DNA from: a virus
Reading direction: 5' to 3' (one strand)
IMG/VR virus record: IMGVR_UViG_3300045912_000789
Coordinates: 107,910 to 171,909 of that record
Length of the DNA: 64,000 bases
Below, piece by piece: positions 26,396-34,483 of this stretch; position 1 is the first letter of the stretch; the number at the start of each line of letters is the position of its first letter. Made by a program: the position numbers and the translations under genes. Under the pieces are notes generated by a model that saw nothing but the letters and a program-made list of their open reading frames with translations, had not been told where the DNA came from and did not search any database.

Positions 26396-26871
26396 GCGTA
26401 CTCGTGGGGCTCGGTCAGCGACTCGTAGAGCCGCCGAAGCGTGGTGTTCCAGGTGATCGATTCGCGGATGCGCGTCAGGAACGCCTGGATGCCCGAGCGG
26501 TAGAGCGAGTAGGCGCCGTCGTGGCAGTAGACCGCCTCGATGTAGCCCTTCTCGCGGTTCACGTTGGTGATCGCCCAGCCCTTGTTCAGGATGAAGTAGG
26601 CCGTGGGGCGGTCGGGATCCTGCCGCCCGTAGGGCTGCCAGCTCGCCGGCTTCTCGCCGGTGATCCACTTGGACTTCGTCATGAGATCGAAGGCCTCCTG
26701 GATGCCGAGCTTGTGGACGATGTCGAAGCACTGGAAGTCGTGGATGTACGTCCCGTGCTCGTTGAACATGATCTCTCGTGCCATCGGTGTCCTCGTCGGT
26801 TCGGTGTGGTGGATGGGGCACTCGCACTCGTGGTGCGCGCACCCGCAGGCATTGCAGGCTCCGTACGCCAT
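26392..26871 (-). CDS. Unknown protein with N-terminal Cys/His cluster
   Basis: 159 residues from an ATG that overlaps the upstream stop (TGATG). The N-terminus packs four Cys and several His in 20 residues (GACNACGCAHHECECPIHH), a probable zinc site. The rest is a compact alpha/beta domain. An internal ATG at 26782 has GAGGA just upstream and would yield a shorter form without the Cys cluster. Function unknown. Confidence 0.6.
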   Translation of the reverse strand: MAYGACNACGCAHHECECPIHHTEPTRTPMAREIMFNEHGTYIHDFQCFDIVHKLGIQEAFDLMTKSKWITGEKPASWQPYGRQDPDRPTAYFILNKGWAITNVNREKGYIEAVYCHDGAYSLYRSGIQAFLTRIRESITWNTTLRRLYESLTEPHEYA

Positions 26872-27209
26872 CACGCCTCCACGACCGGCCCGTTGCGCCG
26901 GGCCAGCAGGTGCCGGATGAGAACGCCGTTGAGGGCGATCTCGTCGTGGGTCTCCCGCGCGACGCGCGAGATGCCGCCCATCTGGATGGCGGCGACGAAG
27001 TCGGCCATCTGGCCGCGCTTCACGCGCTCGCGCAGGCCCTCGATGGCGTGCGCCAGCTCGACGTTCCGGAGCAGCAGCTCCGCCTGCTCGTCGATCAGCT
27101 TCGTCACACTGGGGTCGCGGGCGAACTGCTTGCGCAGCTCCATCAGGTTCTTCACGGACATCTGGGTCATGTCCGCGAGCTGTGCCGGGTCGATGTCGTT
27201 GATGGTCAT
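26871..27209 (-). CDS. Unknown helical protein, first gene of a leftward operon
   Basis: 112 residues, ATG preceded by AGGAGACAG. Helical and charged throughout (LIDEQAELLLRNVELAHAIE), possibly a coiled-coil oligomer. A GGCTATAAG motif lies 19 bp upstream. Not recognised. Confidence 0.62.
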   Translation of the reverse strand: MTINDIDPAQLADMTQMSVKNLMELRKQFARDPSVTKLIDEQAELLLRNVELAHAIEGLRERVKRGQMADFVAAIQMGGISRVARETHDEIALNGVLIRHLLARRNGPVVEA

Positions 27210-27227
27210 ATCTGTCTCCTCCTACTA

Positions 27228-27236
27228 CTTATAGCC
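27228..27236 (-). promoter_or_regulatory. GGCTATAAG promoter-like motif
   Basis: Recurrent motif in its TATAAG form, immediately upstream of the ribosome site of the 112-residue gene. Confidence 0.45.
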
Positions 27237-27238
27237 GA

Positions 27239-27790
27239 TCAGACGATGATCTTGTCACCGAAATCCTGCTTCTCGAAGACCCCGTTCGACTTCTCGTCTT
27301 CGATCGCATCGGCGAGAGACCTACCGTCCTCCAGGAGGATCTCCTCGTTCTCCTCCTGCTCGCGCTTCTTCCTCAGCTTCTCCTGCTCTCGGATTCGACG
27401 ATCACGCTCCTCCTTCGGAACCGACGGTCGGGTGAAAGTCAGCAGCAGCTCGTTCTTCTCGCTGTCGGTGATGTCTCCGGGCAGCTTCGCCACGAGCTGC
27501 TGGAGGATGGCGTGCTGACGCTCGTCGTAGTGCTCGGGCCGACGCTGGGCGTCGAAGTAGATCTCCCTGATGTCCTGCGCGTACAGGTCGAGGAGGTTGG
27601 TGGGGCGGGTCTTGGTCGTGTCCGCAGTCGACTCGAACGCGCCGGCGTACTCCAGGAAGCTCTTGCCGGCCGCCTCCTGTGGCGCCGCTATGAGGGTGCG
27701 CAGAGCCTCGATCGGCTGGTGCCGAGGGAGGTGCTCCCGCATGAAGTCCTCGGGGGCGTGCGACGGCTCCGGAGCGGTGGTCTTACGCAT
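27239..27790 (-). CDS. Unknown charged coiled-coil protein
   Basis: 183 residues; the start MRKTTAPEP at 27790 overlaps the upstream gene end by 8 nt. The second half has a strongly charged coiled coil (EERDRRIREQEKLRKKREQE) and an acidic C-terminus ending DFGDKIIV. No family recognised. Confidence 0.6.
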   Translation of the reverse strand: MRKTTAPEPSHAPEDFMREHLPRHQPIEALRTLIAAPQEAAGKSFLEYAGAFESTADTTKTRPTNLLDLYAQDIREIYFDAQRRPEHYDERQHAILQQLVAKLPGDITDSEKNELLLTFTRPSVPKEERDRRIREQEKLRKKREQEENEEILLEDGRSLADAIEDEKSNGVFEKQDFGDKIIV

Positions 27791-28472
27791 CGTCGACAGG
27801 GTAGCGCTCCATCGCTTCCGCCGGCAACGCGACCATGGAATCGCCGTTGTAGTTCTTCCAGAGCTTCGATCGATCCGCCCAGGCATCGCCGGGGCCCAGG
27901 CCCTGGCGCCACCGAGCGACCGTGAGGCCCGACTCTTCGAGGACGTGTTCGATCGCGTAGTAGTAGAGCAGCATCTCGATGGGCAGCAGACCGAAGGTGT
28001 CCTCCTCAGCCGTCCACACCCACTGCTTGTCCTTCTCCTCGGTGGCCACCGCGATGCGGTTGGCGGCTGCCGCGGCAGCCCCGGGGCTCAGGACGCCACC
28101 GCTGCGGCCGATGTGGCCCGTGATGCGGGCGTGTGCGAACGTCGCGACGATGACCGGGCCGTTGACGAGGAAGAGATCGGCCGAGGGGAACTCGGTGTTG
28201 TCCCGCATCCAGTGCCGTCTCGTCTTCAGGTGGTTCCGGTTCTTGAACATGTCGAAGATCGCACGCGATCTTTCCTTGTTCCAGTCCGGGGCCACGACCT
28301 GGATGATCTCCTTCGGCTCTCGAAGGCACCACATGCCGATCGTTCGGGCCCATCGTGGGCTCAGCGGTCGGGCGTGGCCGGTGAACCGGATGCGTTCTGC
28401 GGGATCGAGCCCGCGCTTCTTCAGCTCAGGGGACGGGCACATCAGCCAGTCCCACCACGGGATCACGTTCAT
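27783..28472 (-). CDS. Unknown 229-residue protein
   Basis: ATG 28472 is chosen for GGAGA 5 nt upstream; an in-frame ATG at 28490 is possible. Rich in Trp, Arg and Pro in the first half (NVIPWWDWLMCPSPELKK), with an Ala-rich helix (GAAAAAANRIAVATEEKDK) and a Tyr-rich helix (MLLYYYAIEHVLEESG). It overlaps the upstream regulator-like gene by 4 nt and ends in TAA. Not recognised. Confidence 0.6.
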   Translation of the reverse strand: MNVIPWWDWLMCPSPELKKRGLDPAERIRFTGHARPLSPRWARTIGMWCLREPKEIIQVVAPDWNKERSRAIFDMFKNRNHLKTRRHWMRDNTEFPSADLFLVNGPVIVATFAHARITGHIGRSGGVLSPGAAAAAANRIAVATEEKDKQWVWTAEEDTFGLLPIEMLLYYYAIEHVLEESGLTVARWRQGLGPGDAWADRSKLWKNYNGDSMVALPAEAMERYPVDDA

Positions 28473-29140
28473 GTCTTCTCCGATCTGCATCGAGTCGAGC
28501 AGTACTTCCCATACGCCGGATCGCACACGCGGGCACAGACCGCGCAGGGAACGCCCACGCGCTGGAGGTGCGCGGTCTCGACGGCGATGGCCATCTCGAC
28601 GTCGCGCTCGCGCAGGCCGAAGGCCTTGGCCAGGGCGTCCGGCGCGGTACCCTGCTCGAAGTGGAGGAAGAACAGCGCGCGGGCGAGCTGGTCGTAGTCG
28701 AGAGCGGTGCGCAGCACGTACTCCGGGAGATCCCACTGCCCCTTGAGCTGGCTTTGAGCGGCCTGGATCTCCGGGACGTAGCCGTCACCGAAGGCGTCCA
28801 CGGCCCAGGCGTCGGCCTCCCTGCGCCGCTCCCAGCCCTTCTTCCGCCTGATCCCCCGGGTCTTCCTCCACTCCATGACGGCGGTCACCGAGACGTTCGC
28901 TGCGCGCGCCAGCGCCTCGTCTGGCATCCCGGCGACAGCCTCCTCGTACCACCCGTCGAGATCCTTGAAGCTCTCGGTGTGGGTCTTCGGACGCGTCGGC
29001 TTGGGCTTCGAGGGCTTCCGCTTCGGACCACGGGCCAGCTCGCGCACCGAAGGCATCTTGAGCGCGGAGCGCTCGGCCTCGGTGATGATGCTGTCCAGCC
29101 GAGCCCGTACCGACCCCGGCAGGGTCGTGTCCTTCGGCAT
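28469..29140 (-). CDS. Probable DNA-binding regulator: helix-turn-helix plus C-terminal Cys cluster
   Basis: 223 residues, ATG preceded by AAGGAG. A basic Lys/Pro/Arg region (residues 35-55) is followed by a clear helix-turn-helix (DEALARAANVSVTAVMEWRK), a second helical region (DALAKAFGLRERDVEMAIAV) also HTH-like, and a C-terminal zinc-finger-like cluster (CAVCARVC...YCSTRC). The gene faces a divergent promoter region containing three copies of a 15-bp repeat, one of which overlaps its own start. That makes autoregulation and control of the 29349 operon likely, as inference. Confidence 0.65.
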   Translation of the reverse strand: MPKDTTLPGSVRARLDSIITEAERSALKMPSVRELARGPKRKPSKPKPTRPKTHTESFKDLDGWYEEAVAGMPDEALARAANVSVTAVMEWRKTRGIRRKKGWERRREADAWAVDAFGDGYVPEIQAAQSQLKGQWDLPEYVLRTALDYDQLARALFFLHFEQGTAPDALAKAFGLRERDVEMAIAVETAHLQRVGVPCAVCARVCDPAYGKYCSTRCRSEKT

Positions 29141-29153
29141 ACTAACTCCTTAC
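29139..29153. repeat. Operator-like repeat copy A (ATACTAACTCCTTAC)
   Basis: Copy of the 15-bp motif RTACTAACTMCTNAC overlapping the ribosome site and start of the 28469-29140 regulator-like gene. Confidence 0.6.
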
Positions 29154-29213
29154 TCCTTGATGAGTTCGGGGACGATGGTGTATGTATTCTCTTCTAGGTG
29201 GGTCCGGCGTCAA

Positions 29214-29228
29214 GTACTAACTACTCAC
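29214..29228. repeat. Operator-like repeat copy B (GTACTAACTACTCAC)
   Basis: Same 15-bp motif as copy A in the same orientation, in the middle of the divergent intergenic region. Confidence 0.6.
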
Positions 29229-29308
29229 TCCTCACGCCCCACCTCTACCCCCTCCTTACCCTTCACCGATCGCTCTGGAGCTTCTTGTTCCTAGAATCCT
29301 TCAATCAT

Positions 29309-29323
29309 GTTAGTAGTTAGTAT
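29309..29323. repeat. Operator-like repeat copy C, inverted
   Basis: Reverse complement reads ATACTAACTACTAAC, so it is inverted relative to A and B. It lies 26 bp upstream of the 29349 start, with AAAGGAG between them. The rest of the 208-bp region has no gene; TATTCT and several C/T-rich stretches are present. Confidence 0.6.
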
Positions 29324-29348
29324 GCTCTGAGAGAAAGGAGACCGACCC

Positions 29349-29972
29349 ATGGGTGGTTCTACGATTGGCGGGGTCTTCAGGGCCAGGGGCGTCCTCAGCG
29401 CCGAGGCCCAGAAGCTCGTCCGCATGCACTGCGAGAGGGGGAACGCCCAGGCGATGATCGAGGCCGTCGCCGAGTTCCTGGTCTCCGACGGGATCGCTCG
29501 GGGACGGATCCCACCGAACGCCGGAGAGAAGAGGAAGGATCTCCTCGATCGCGCCGAGCAGGCCATGTACAAGGAAGCCGAGGAGTACCACTCGAAGGGA
29601 GGGGTCCTCGTCGCGAAGGGCTACGTCTCGATCACCGGGCTGGTCGCCGAGATGGCGAAGCACTGGCTTCGAGAGTTCTCGCCCCTGATCCCCACGGAGG
29701 TCAGCCTGAAGGGGACCCTCTCGGATCCGGAGGTCCAGGATCGACTGACCGTCGTCGCTCTGAAGCTGTCCGAGATCCTCGACGAGTACCGCGAGACGGT
29801 CGAGCACGAGAACGAGGCGGGGGAGGTGGTCTCGGAACAGAAGACCGGTACGCTCATGATCCCCCACGACAAGATCGAAGGCTTCTGCCGGCGAGCGGCG
29901 ATCGAGATGTTCCGTGCGTTCGAGGAGCCCAACAAGACCAACCACGAGATCATCCACAAGGAGAAGCGATGA
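29349..29972 (+). CDS. Unknown protein, first gene of a rightward pair
   Basis: 207 residues, SD AAAGGAG. Helical with no recognised motif; contains HCERGNAQAMIEAVAEFLVS near the start and a conserved-looking GFCRRAAIEMFRAFEEPN at the end. It overlaps the exonuclease gene by 4 nt, suggesting a joint function or coupled translation. Under likely control of the three-copy operator upstream. Confidence 0.62.
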   Translation: MGGSTIGGVFRARGVLSAEAQKLVRMHCERGNAQAMIEAVAEFLVSDGIARGRIPPNAGEKRKDLLDRAEQAMYKEAEEYHSKGGVLVAKGYVSITGLVAEMAKHWLREFSPLIPTEVSLKGTLSDPEVQDRLTVVALKLSEILDEYRETVEHENEAGEVVSEQKTGTLMIPHDKIEGFCRRAAIEMFRAFEEPNKTNHEIIHKEKR

Positions 29973-30556
29973 CGTACAGCGACCTCTACTGGAACACGAC
30001 GCCGTTCCTCAGCATCGACACCGAGACCACGGGCTTCGGACGCGACGACCGCATCTGCGAGATTGCCATCGTCGTGGCTCAAGGAACGCGGGTGCTCGAC
30101 GTGTTCCACACCCTCGTGGATCCCGAGCGGTGGATCTCCGAGGGCGCACAGGCTGTGCATGGCATCAAGAACGAGGACGTCGAGGGCAAGCCGAAGTTCC
30201 ACGAGATCAAGGACAAGGTGCTCAGCTACCTCCGGCGGGACATGCCGTGGGTGGCGCATCAGCTCAGCTTCGACGCCCGCATGCTCTCCTACGTGATCCC
30301 GCCGGAGGAGTGGCCGCACGGGGTGCCCACGCTGTGCTCGATGGAGTACGCGAAGAAGCACCACCCCTCGCTGAAGCTGCGCCGCGGCCACAAGCTGCTC
30401 GACGTCGCCGGCGCGCTCCAGATCAACTACGACCCCGCGGCAGCGCACAACGCCCTCAACGACGCCGAGATCCTCGCCCGCATCGTCCCCGAGATGATGC
30501 GCGACCGTCTGATCTCGCAGCATTACACGAAGCTCAGCCACGAGTGGCTGAAGTAG
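29969..30556 (+). CDS. DnaQ-like DEDDh 3'-5' exonuclease
   Basis: 195 residues. All three Exo motifs of the DEDDh family are visible: Exo I LSIDTETTGF (D17, E19), Exo II HQLSFDARML, and Exo III AHNALNDAEIL with His and Asp. Such enzymes proofread DNA or trim nucleic acid ends; a free-standing phage copy may serve the replisome or degrade host nucleic acid. ATG overlaps the upstream stop (ATGA). The stop is TAG, and a hairpin follows. Confidence 0.88.
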   Translation: MTYSDLYWNTTPFLSIDTETTGFGRDDRICEIAIVVAQGTRVLDVFHTLVDPERWISEGAQAVHGIKNEDVEGKPKFHEIKDKVLSYLRRDMPWVAHQLSFDARMLSYVIPPEEWPHGVPTLCSMEYAKKHHPSLKLRRGHKLLDVAGALQINYDPAAAHNALNDAEILARIVPEMMRDRLISQHYTKLSHEWLK

Positions 30557-30574
30557 AGCAAGAGATCGAGCTGA

Positions 30575-30594
30575 CGGGGCCCTCGCAGGCCCCG
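30575..30594. terminator. Hairpin between convergent genes
   Basis: CGGGGCC/GGCCCCG stem with 6-nt loop; no clear U-tract on the plus strand. Likely a shared terminator. Confidence 0.55.
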
Positions 30595-30601
30595 CAGTCG
30601 A

Positions 30602-30871
30602 TCAGTTCAGGAACGGAACGTCCTCGTAGGCGTCGAGCGCCTCGCGCAGCGCCTTCAGGTTCTCGTAGGTCGGCTGGGCCTGGAGGATCATGAACGCGGC
30701 CACGCACGAGGAGTGGCTGTCGACCCGATCCGGCCCAGGCACGGCCTCCATCACCGCCTTCATGCGGTTCACCTGCTCGACGCAGAGCACGACGAACGGG
30801 TTCGGCGCGGACTTACCGGCCTCTGCCTCCACCAGCTCAGCCAGTGTCGGGGTTCGCTTCGTCCTCGGCAT
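30602..30871 (-). CDS. Unknown small helical protein
   Basis: 89 residues. Starts with a basic Thr/Lys/Arg segment, then helices (VVLCVEQVNRMKAVMEAV, ENLKALREALDAYEDV). Its start lies 35 bp inside the end of the upstream gene. Not recognised. Confidence 0.55.
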   Translation of the reverse strand: MPRTKRTPTLAELVEAEAGKSAPNPFVVLCVEQVNRMKAVMEAVPGPDRVDSHSSCVAAFMILQAQPTYENLKALREALDAYEDVPFLN

Positions 30872-31109
30872 AGAGCTTCCTCGACTCCATGAAGTACCAC
30901 CCCCAGACGTCCTCGTTCCAGTAGCGCTTCTCCAGCCGGCGTCGCTTCAGGTACTTCTCCTCGTCCTTCTGGAAGGACTTGAAGAGGTCCACTAGTTCGC
31001 GATCGCCCGCCTTGTATGCCTGCTGGACGAGCTTCTTGTAGCTCGCGACCCGAGCCTCCGATGCAGCGATGAACTTGGAGAGCTGCTTTCCCCAGTCGAC
31101 TTCTGTCAC
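30837..31109 (-). CDS. Unknown small charged helical protein
   Basis: 90 residues; helical and Lys/Glu/Tyr/Trp-rich (RRRLEKRYWNEDVWGWYF). Overlaps both neighbours. No family recognised. Confidence 0.55.
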   Translation of the reverse strand: MTEVDWGKQLSKFIAASEARVASYKKLVQQAYKAGDRELVDLFKSFQKDEEKYLKRRRLEKRYWNEDVWGWYFMESRKLYAEDEANPDTG

Positions 31110-31357
31110 TTCGAGATCTCACCGGTGTCGAGGTCGACGTAGCCGACGAAGCGGTACCTCCAGCCGAGCCCGTGCTCGGTGTCCTTCGGGTACTGCTCCG
31201 GCGGCTCGTTGAACGTGCAGCCCTCGCCGACGTGGAGGAACTGCATGTGCCCCATGTTCGCGCTGTCGAGCGCCTGGTTCTGGTAGGCGGCCCAGCGAGT
31301 GCCCTCGCGAGACCGCGACTTCATGATCTCCAGGACCTCGGGGTCGGGCTTGTCCAT
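31106..31357 (-). CDS. Unknown small protein
   Basis: 83 residues, ATG overlapping the end of the upstream gene by 1 nt. Aromatic-rich small domain (GLGWRYRFVGYVDLDTGE at the end). No family recognised. Confidence 0.58.
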   Translation of the reverse strand: MDKPDPEVLEIMKSRSREGTRWAAYQNQALDSANMGHMQFLHVGEGCTFNEPPEQYPKDTEHGLGWRYRFVGYVDLDTGEISK

Positions 31358-32076
31358 CAGCGCTTCCCCTTGAAGATGTCGTGCGCCGGATCGACGACGT
31401 TGTCGCGGTTGATGTAGTGGGGATCGACCGGCCGGAACATCACCTCCTCCATCCCGAGCAGCGCCGCGGTGTGGACGGTCGCCTCCTCGAAGCTGAAGGG
31501 TCGGCCGAGGTTCTCGCCGTTCGAGTAGAGATCGGGAGCGAGGTCATAGATGTACGGCGCGAGCAGCTTGTTCGTGTCGTAGCCGACGAACGGAGCCTTC
31601 GCCTCGTCCAGGATCAGCGGCCACTCCTGGTTCGACTCGCGGAAGGTGATCTTGCGGAGCACGCGCTCCGGCATCCACGCCGCGCTGTCGGGGTACAGCC
31701 CGTGGGGGAAGGCGTGGCAGTACAGCATGGGCTTGCGGTACTTCGACGGCGCGAAGCCGTGCTGGTCGAGCTTGGTGATCGCGTGGTCGATGCCACGGAG
31801 ACCCGGCTCGGTCTGGACGAGCATCATCAGCTCGTGCTGCCACTGGCTGATGATGAAGCGGACCTGCCAGAGCCGCGGGACGAGGCGGCGGGTGTTGCGG
31901 ACGTAGGGCGGGACCTCGGTGAGGTAGGCGAGATCGCCCGGCTTGAACGTCGTCTGCGGAGCGTGCTCCATCATGGCGACGAGCATCTCCTCGTCGGCGA
32001 GGGTGAGCGAGCGGGGATCGATGATGGTGATGGGGAGATCGGCATTCCTCCCCGTGTTCGGCAGGAAGATCGTCAT
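31357..32076 (-). CDS. Unknown 239-residue protein
   Basis: First gene of a four-gene leftward operon; SD TTGGAGG. Soluble alpha/beta composition with many Tyr, Pro and Trp residues; no motif recognised. Its promoter motif overlaps back-to-back with that of the rightward gene at 32124, which suggests both are switched on together. Confidence 0.62.
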   Translation of the reverse strand: MTIFLPNTGRNADLPITIIDPRSLTLADEEMLVAMMEHAPQTTFKPGDLAYLTEVPPYVRNTRRLVPRLWQVRFIISQWQHELMMLVQTEPGLRGIDHAITKLDQHGFAPSKYRKPMLYCHAFPHGLYPDSAAWMPERVLRKITFRESNQEWPLILDEAKAPFVGYDTNKLLAPYIYDLAPDLYSNGENLGRPFSFEEATVHTAALLGMEEVMFRPVDPHYINRDNVVDPAHDIFKGKR

Positions 32077-32087
32077 GGTGCCTCCAA

Positions 32088-32109
32088 GGTCTTATAGCCG
32101 CGTATCAGC
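32088..32109. promoter_or_regulatory. Divergent pair of TAT(A/C)AG promoter-like motifs
   Basis: On the minus strand GGCTATAAG, and on the plus strand GCGTATCAGCG, lie within about 20 bp. Each is followed by TTGGAGG(CACC) and the start of a gene. Confidence 0.5.
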
Positions 32110-32123
32110 GTTTGGAGGCACCT

Positions 32124-32516
32124 ATGTCGAGCGATCATCTCACGGTGAGCAAGGACGGAGAGGTCTTCGTCCTCCGCTCGTCCGACATCGACGTCAAGCA
32201 GGCCATCTTCTCCTGGGGCAGCTTCGGAACGGGCTTGCGCATCAAGGAGCACCCGGAGTACTACGGGCAGGATGTCGATCCCCGTAGCCCTCCTCCCGGC
32301 ACCGTTCTGCGCGGTGAGGCGGCCCAGAAGTGGGCCACCGAGAACACCGACGATCATCTCTGGGAGTGGAGGCTGACGCGCGAGAGCGTCGAGGACCTGA
32401 TGGGCATGATCGCCGGGTCTCTGGCGCCCGAGAGCCCGTACAGGATGGCGGTCGAAGAGGTCAAGGCGAGCGAGCACATCATCGAGGTGCTCAAGAAGGC
32501 AACGGAGGACACGTGA
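32124..32516 (+). CDS. Unknown 130-residue protein
   Basis: ATG 32124 is chosen for GGAGG at 32114-32118 rather than the upstream in-frame ATG. Small soluble protein with an alpha-helical second half (LTRESVEDLMGMIAGSLAPE). First gene of a rightward run of three overlapping genes. Not recognised. Confidence 0.62.
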   Translation: MSSDHLTVSKDGEVFVLRSSDIDVKQAIFSWGSFGTGLRIKEHPEYYGQDVDPRSPPPGTVLRGEAAQKWATENTDDHLWEWRLTRESVEDLMGMIAGSLAPESPYRMAVEEVKASEHIIEVLKKATEDT

Positions 32517-32836
32517 GCAAGGACATGCGCAAGAAGTGCCTGAAGTGCGATCAGGCGGAGCTGTACGCGAAGGTGGTGATCACGAAGATGGTCCCGCTCG
32601 CCGACCGCAACGGCACCCTCAAGATCGGCGGCCAGAAGCTCGGCCAGGCGGATCTGAAGTTCGCCTGGGACAACATCGGCGGCGAGAACGGGGTCGAGCA
32701 GAAGATCCGCGGGCCGATCATCTGCGGCAACTGCGAGACCGAGCACTTCTACGTCGTCGGCGACAAGAACCCGCTGCGTGTGGGCAGCACGCAGGAGGCG
32801 CGCGAACTCGGGTACGAGGAGCTGCGCACGAAGTGA
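32513..32836 (+). CDS. Small zinc-ribbon protein
   Basis: 107 residues from a GTG overlapping the previous stop (GTGA). Two CxxC pairs, KKCLKCDQAE near the N-terminus and IICGNCETEH near the C-terminus, form a probable zinc ribbon. The family is not recognised; a nucleic-acid binding or transcription-related role is possible. Confidence 0.62.
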   Translation: MSKDMRKKCLKCDQAELYAKVVITKMVPLADRNGTLKIGGQKLGQADLKFAWDNIGGENGVEQKIRGPIICGNCETEHFYVVGDKNPLRVGSTQEARELGYEELRTK

Positions 32837-33855
32837 GCGACTTCTTCCACACGAGGGGCAAGCCTCCCAAGGGCATCAGCTTCAGCCCGGGCATGACCGA
32901 GGCTCAGAAGCTGGCCCACGTGATGCGCGTCCTGGAAGCCTCCGGGTGGAAGATGTTCCATCCGATGGCGGAGCACGTGATCTTGAGCGTGGCGCTCAGG
33001 AAGGACACGTTCATCCAGGCGGACGTCGCCGACGTCATCGAACCGCATCCGCTGTGGGGCCAGGCCGCCAAGGACTACTTCAACAAGATCGTGACCCAGG
33101 GCTCCGAGATGAAGTCCTGGACCCAGGGCGCAATCGCTCCGGTCATGAACAAGCTCAAGAGGAAGGGCGTGCTGCTGAGCCTCGGCACCACGAAAGAGCG
33201 CCGCTCGCAGGGCGGATACACTACCCTCTGGAAGCTGAATCCCGAGCACAGGCAACGAATCACCGAAGAACGCAAGGAGGAGAAGATGGCAGCGAAGAAG
33301 AAGACCGAGCAGAAGAGCGACGACCCCCGCGCCTGGCACAAGAAGGCGATGTCGGTCTTCATGGAGCAGGTGGGCGACGGCAAGGGCCTCGACGGCTACA
33401 CGTTCGCCGAGATCCGCAAGATCATGGGCCTCGCCGACCCGAAGGAGCCCGGCTACAACGAGGTCGCCCTGGCGATCACGGAGCTGCGCAATGAGGGCTT
33501 CCTCGCCCACAAGTTCGCGCACCCCTCGCTGAAGGAGGACTTCTTCGAGGGCGATCCGCTCACCGACATCCCGAACATCCAGAAGCGCGAGAACGAGCAG
33601 AAGCTCAAGCAGCTCGTCTTCTTCGTGCACCCGGCGGCGCTCGCGCTCGGCGACGACGTGCTCGCAGCGGTCGAGGCGGGGGAGTACCCCGAGGACCACG
33701 AGTACGACACGAACTCGACGGTCTTCGATCGTGACCAGGTCTACGCCTGGTTCGACGGCCTCGGCGAGATCATCGACCTCTACGTGACCGACGAGGAGCA
33801 GAAGGCCACCAGCGCCAAGCTCATCGCGGCCCTGATGCCGGCCAAGTCGGAGTGA
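32833..33855 (+). CDS. Unknown 340-residue protein with an internal ribosome site
   Basis: GTG start overlapping the previous stop. The first 150 residues and the last 180 look like separate helical domains, each with winged-helix-like sections (YTTLWKLNPEHRQR; YTFAEIRKIMGL). Between them AAGGAGGAGA stands just before an in-frame ATG at 33286 (MAAKKKTEQK), so a second, C-terminal protein of about 189 residues may also be made. Function unknown; DNA-binding is a guess. Confidence 0.58.
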   Translation: MSDFFHTRGKPPKGISFSPGMTEAQKLAHVMRVLEASGWKMFHPMAEHVILSVALRKDTFIQADVADVIEPHPLWGQAAKDYFNKIVTQGSEMKSWTQGAIAPVMNKLKRKGVLLSLGTTKERRSQGGYTTLWKLNPEHRQRITEERKEEKMAAKKKTEQKSDDPRAWHKKAMSVFMEQVGDGKGLDGYTFAEIRKIMGLADPKEPGYNEVALAITELRNEGFLAHKFAHPSLKEDFFEGDPLTDIPNIQKRENEQKLKQLVFFVHPAALALGDDVLAAVEAGEYPEDHEYDTNSTVFDRDQVYAWFDGLGEIIDLYVTDEEQKATSAKLIAALMPAKSE

Positions 33856-33885
33856 TCACCAACCGAGTCTCGCTCGGTAACGCAT

Positions 33886-33931
33886 GCGGGCTGCATGAGA
33901 GTGATCTCTCGTGACAGCCCGCGCGTGTTTT
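33886..33931 (+). terminator. Terminator before the NDK remnant
   Basis: GCGGGCTG/CAGCCCGC stem with an inner GAGA/TCTC helix, followed by GCGTGTTTT. Confidence 0.75.
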
Positions 33932-33955
33932 GGGCACAAAGGAGAAGCTCAAGTG

Positions 33956-34483
33956 ATGCAGACGACCCTGGCGCTCATCAAGCCCGACGCCATGAAGAAC
34001 GGGCACATGATCGACATCCTGAAGTTCGCGACCGACTACGGTCTCGTCATCGCCGACATGATGAAGGGCACGTGGAACCGGACGCTGCTCGCGCAGTTCT
34101 ACGTCGAGCATTAGGAGCGCGACTTCTTCGTCGACCTGCTCGACTTCATGTCGTCCGGGCCGATGGTCGCGATGACCCTCGTCGGCGACAACGCGGTCGA
34201 GAGGTGGCGCTTCCTCATGGGCGCGACCGACCCGAAGAAGGCCGCCCCCGGTACCATCCGGAACCTCTGGGGCTCGAAGACCGGTCCGATCATGTGGAAC
34301 TGCGTCCACGGATCGGACAGCCAGGACAGCGCCACCCGCGAGATCGAGATCATCCGTATCGCCACGATGCCTCGAAGAGAGCGCTACGGCCGGATCAGCG
34401 GGTTCGGGGACGAGGCGATGCACCTCCTCAAGAAGCAAGAGGAGATCCGCACGAGGGAACGTGATCGAACTCCGGAAGGGTGA
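33956..34483 (+). pseudogene. ndk: Nucleoside diphosphate kinase interrupted by an in-frame amber codon
   Basis: Read through, the frame is a full NDK: TLALIKPDAMKNGH at the start, YVEH-stop-ERDFF, SSGPMVAMTLVGDNAVERWR, GATDPKK, PGTIRN, and the catalytic-His motif NCVHGSDS. NDK balances NTP and dNTP pools. The TAG at 34112-34114 replaces a residue that is often Lys (AAG to TAG is one base). It falls before the active site, so the 52-residue product would be inactive. Downstream codons show no further damage, implying a recent mutation, a sequence error, or readthrough. TAG ends at least five other genes here, so it is not globally reassigned. The 3' end overlaps the macro-domain gene. Confidence 0.85.

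Noticed and set aside
33956-34483. TAG reassigned as a sense codon in this phage
   Set aside because: TAG ends the genes at 25793, 30556, 34895, 36688 and 46242 at sensible places, so only a local readthrough or mutation can explain the NDK amber.
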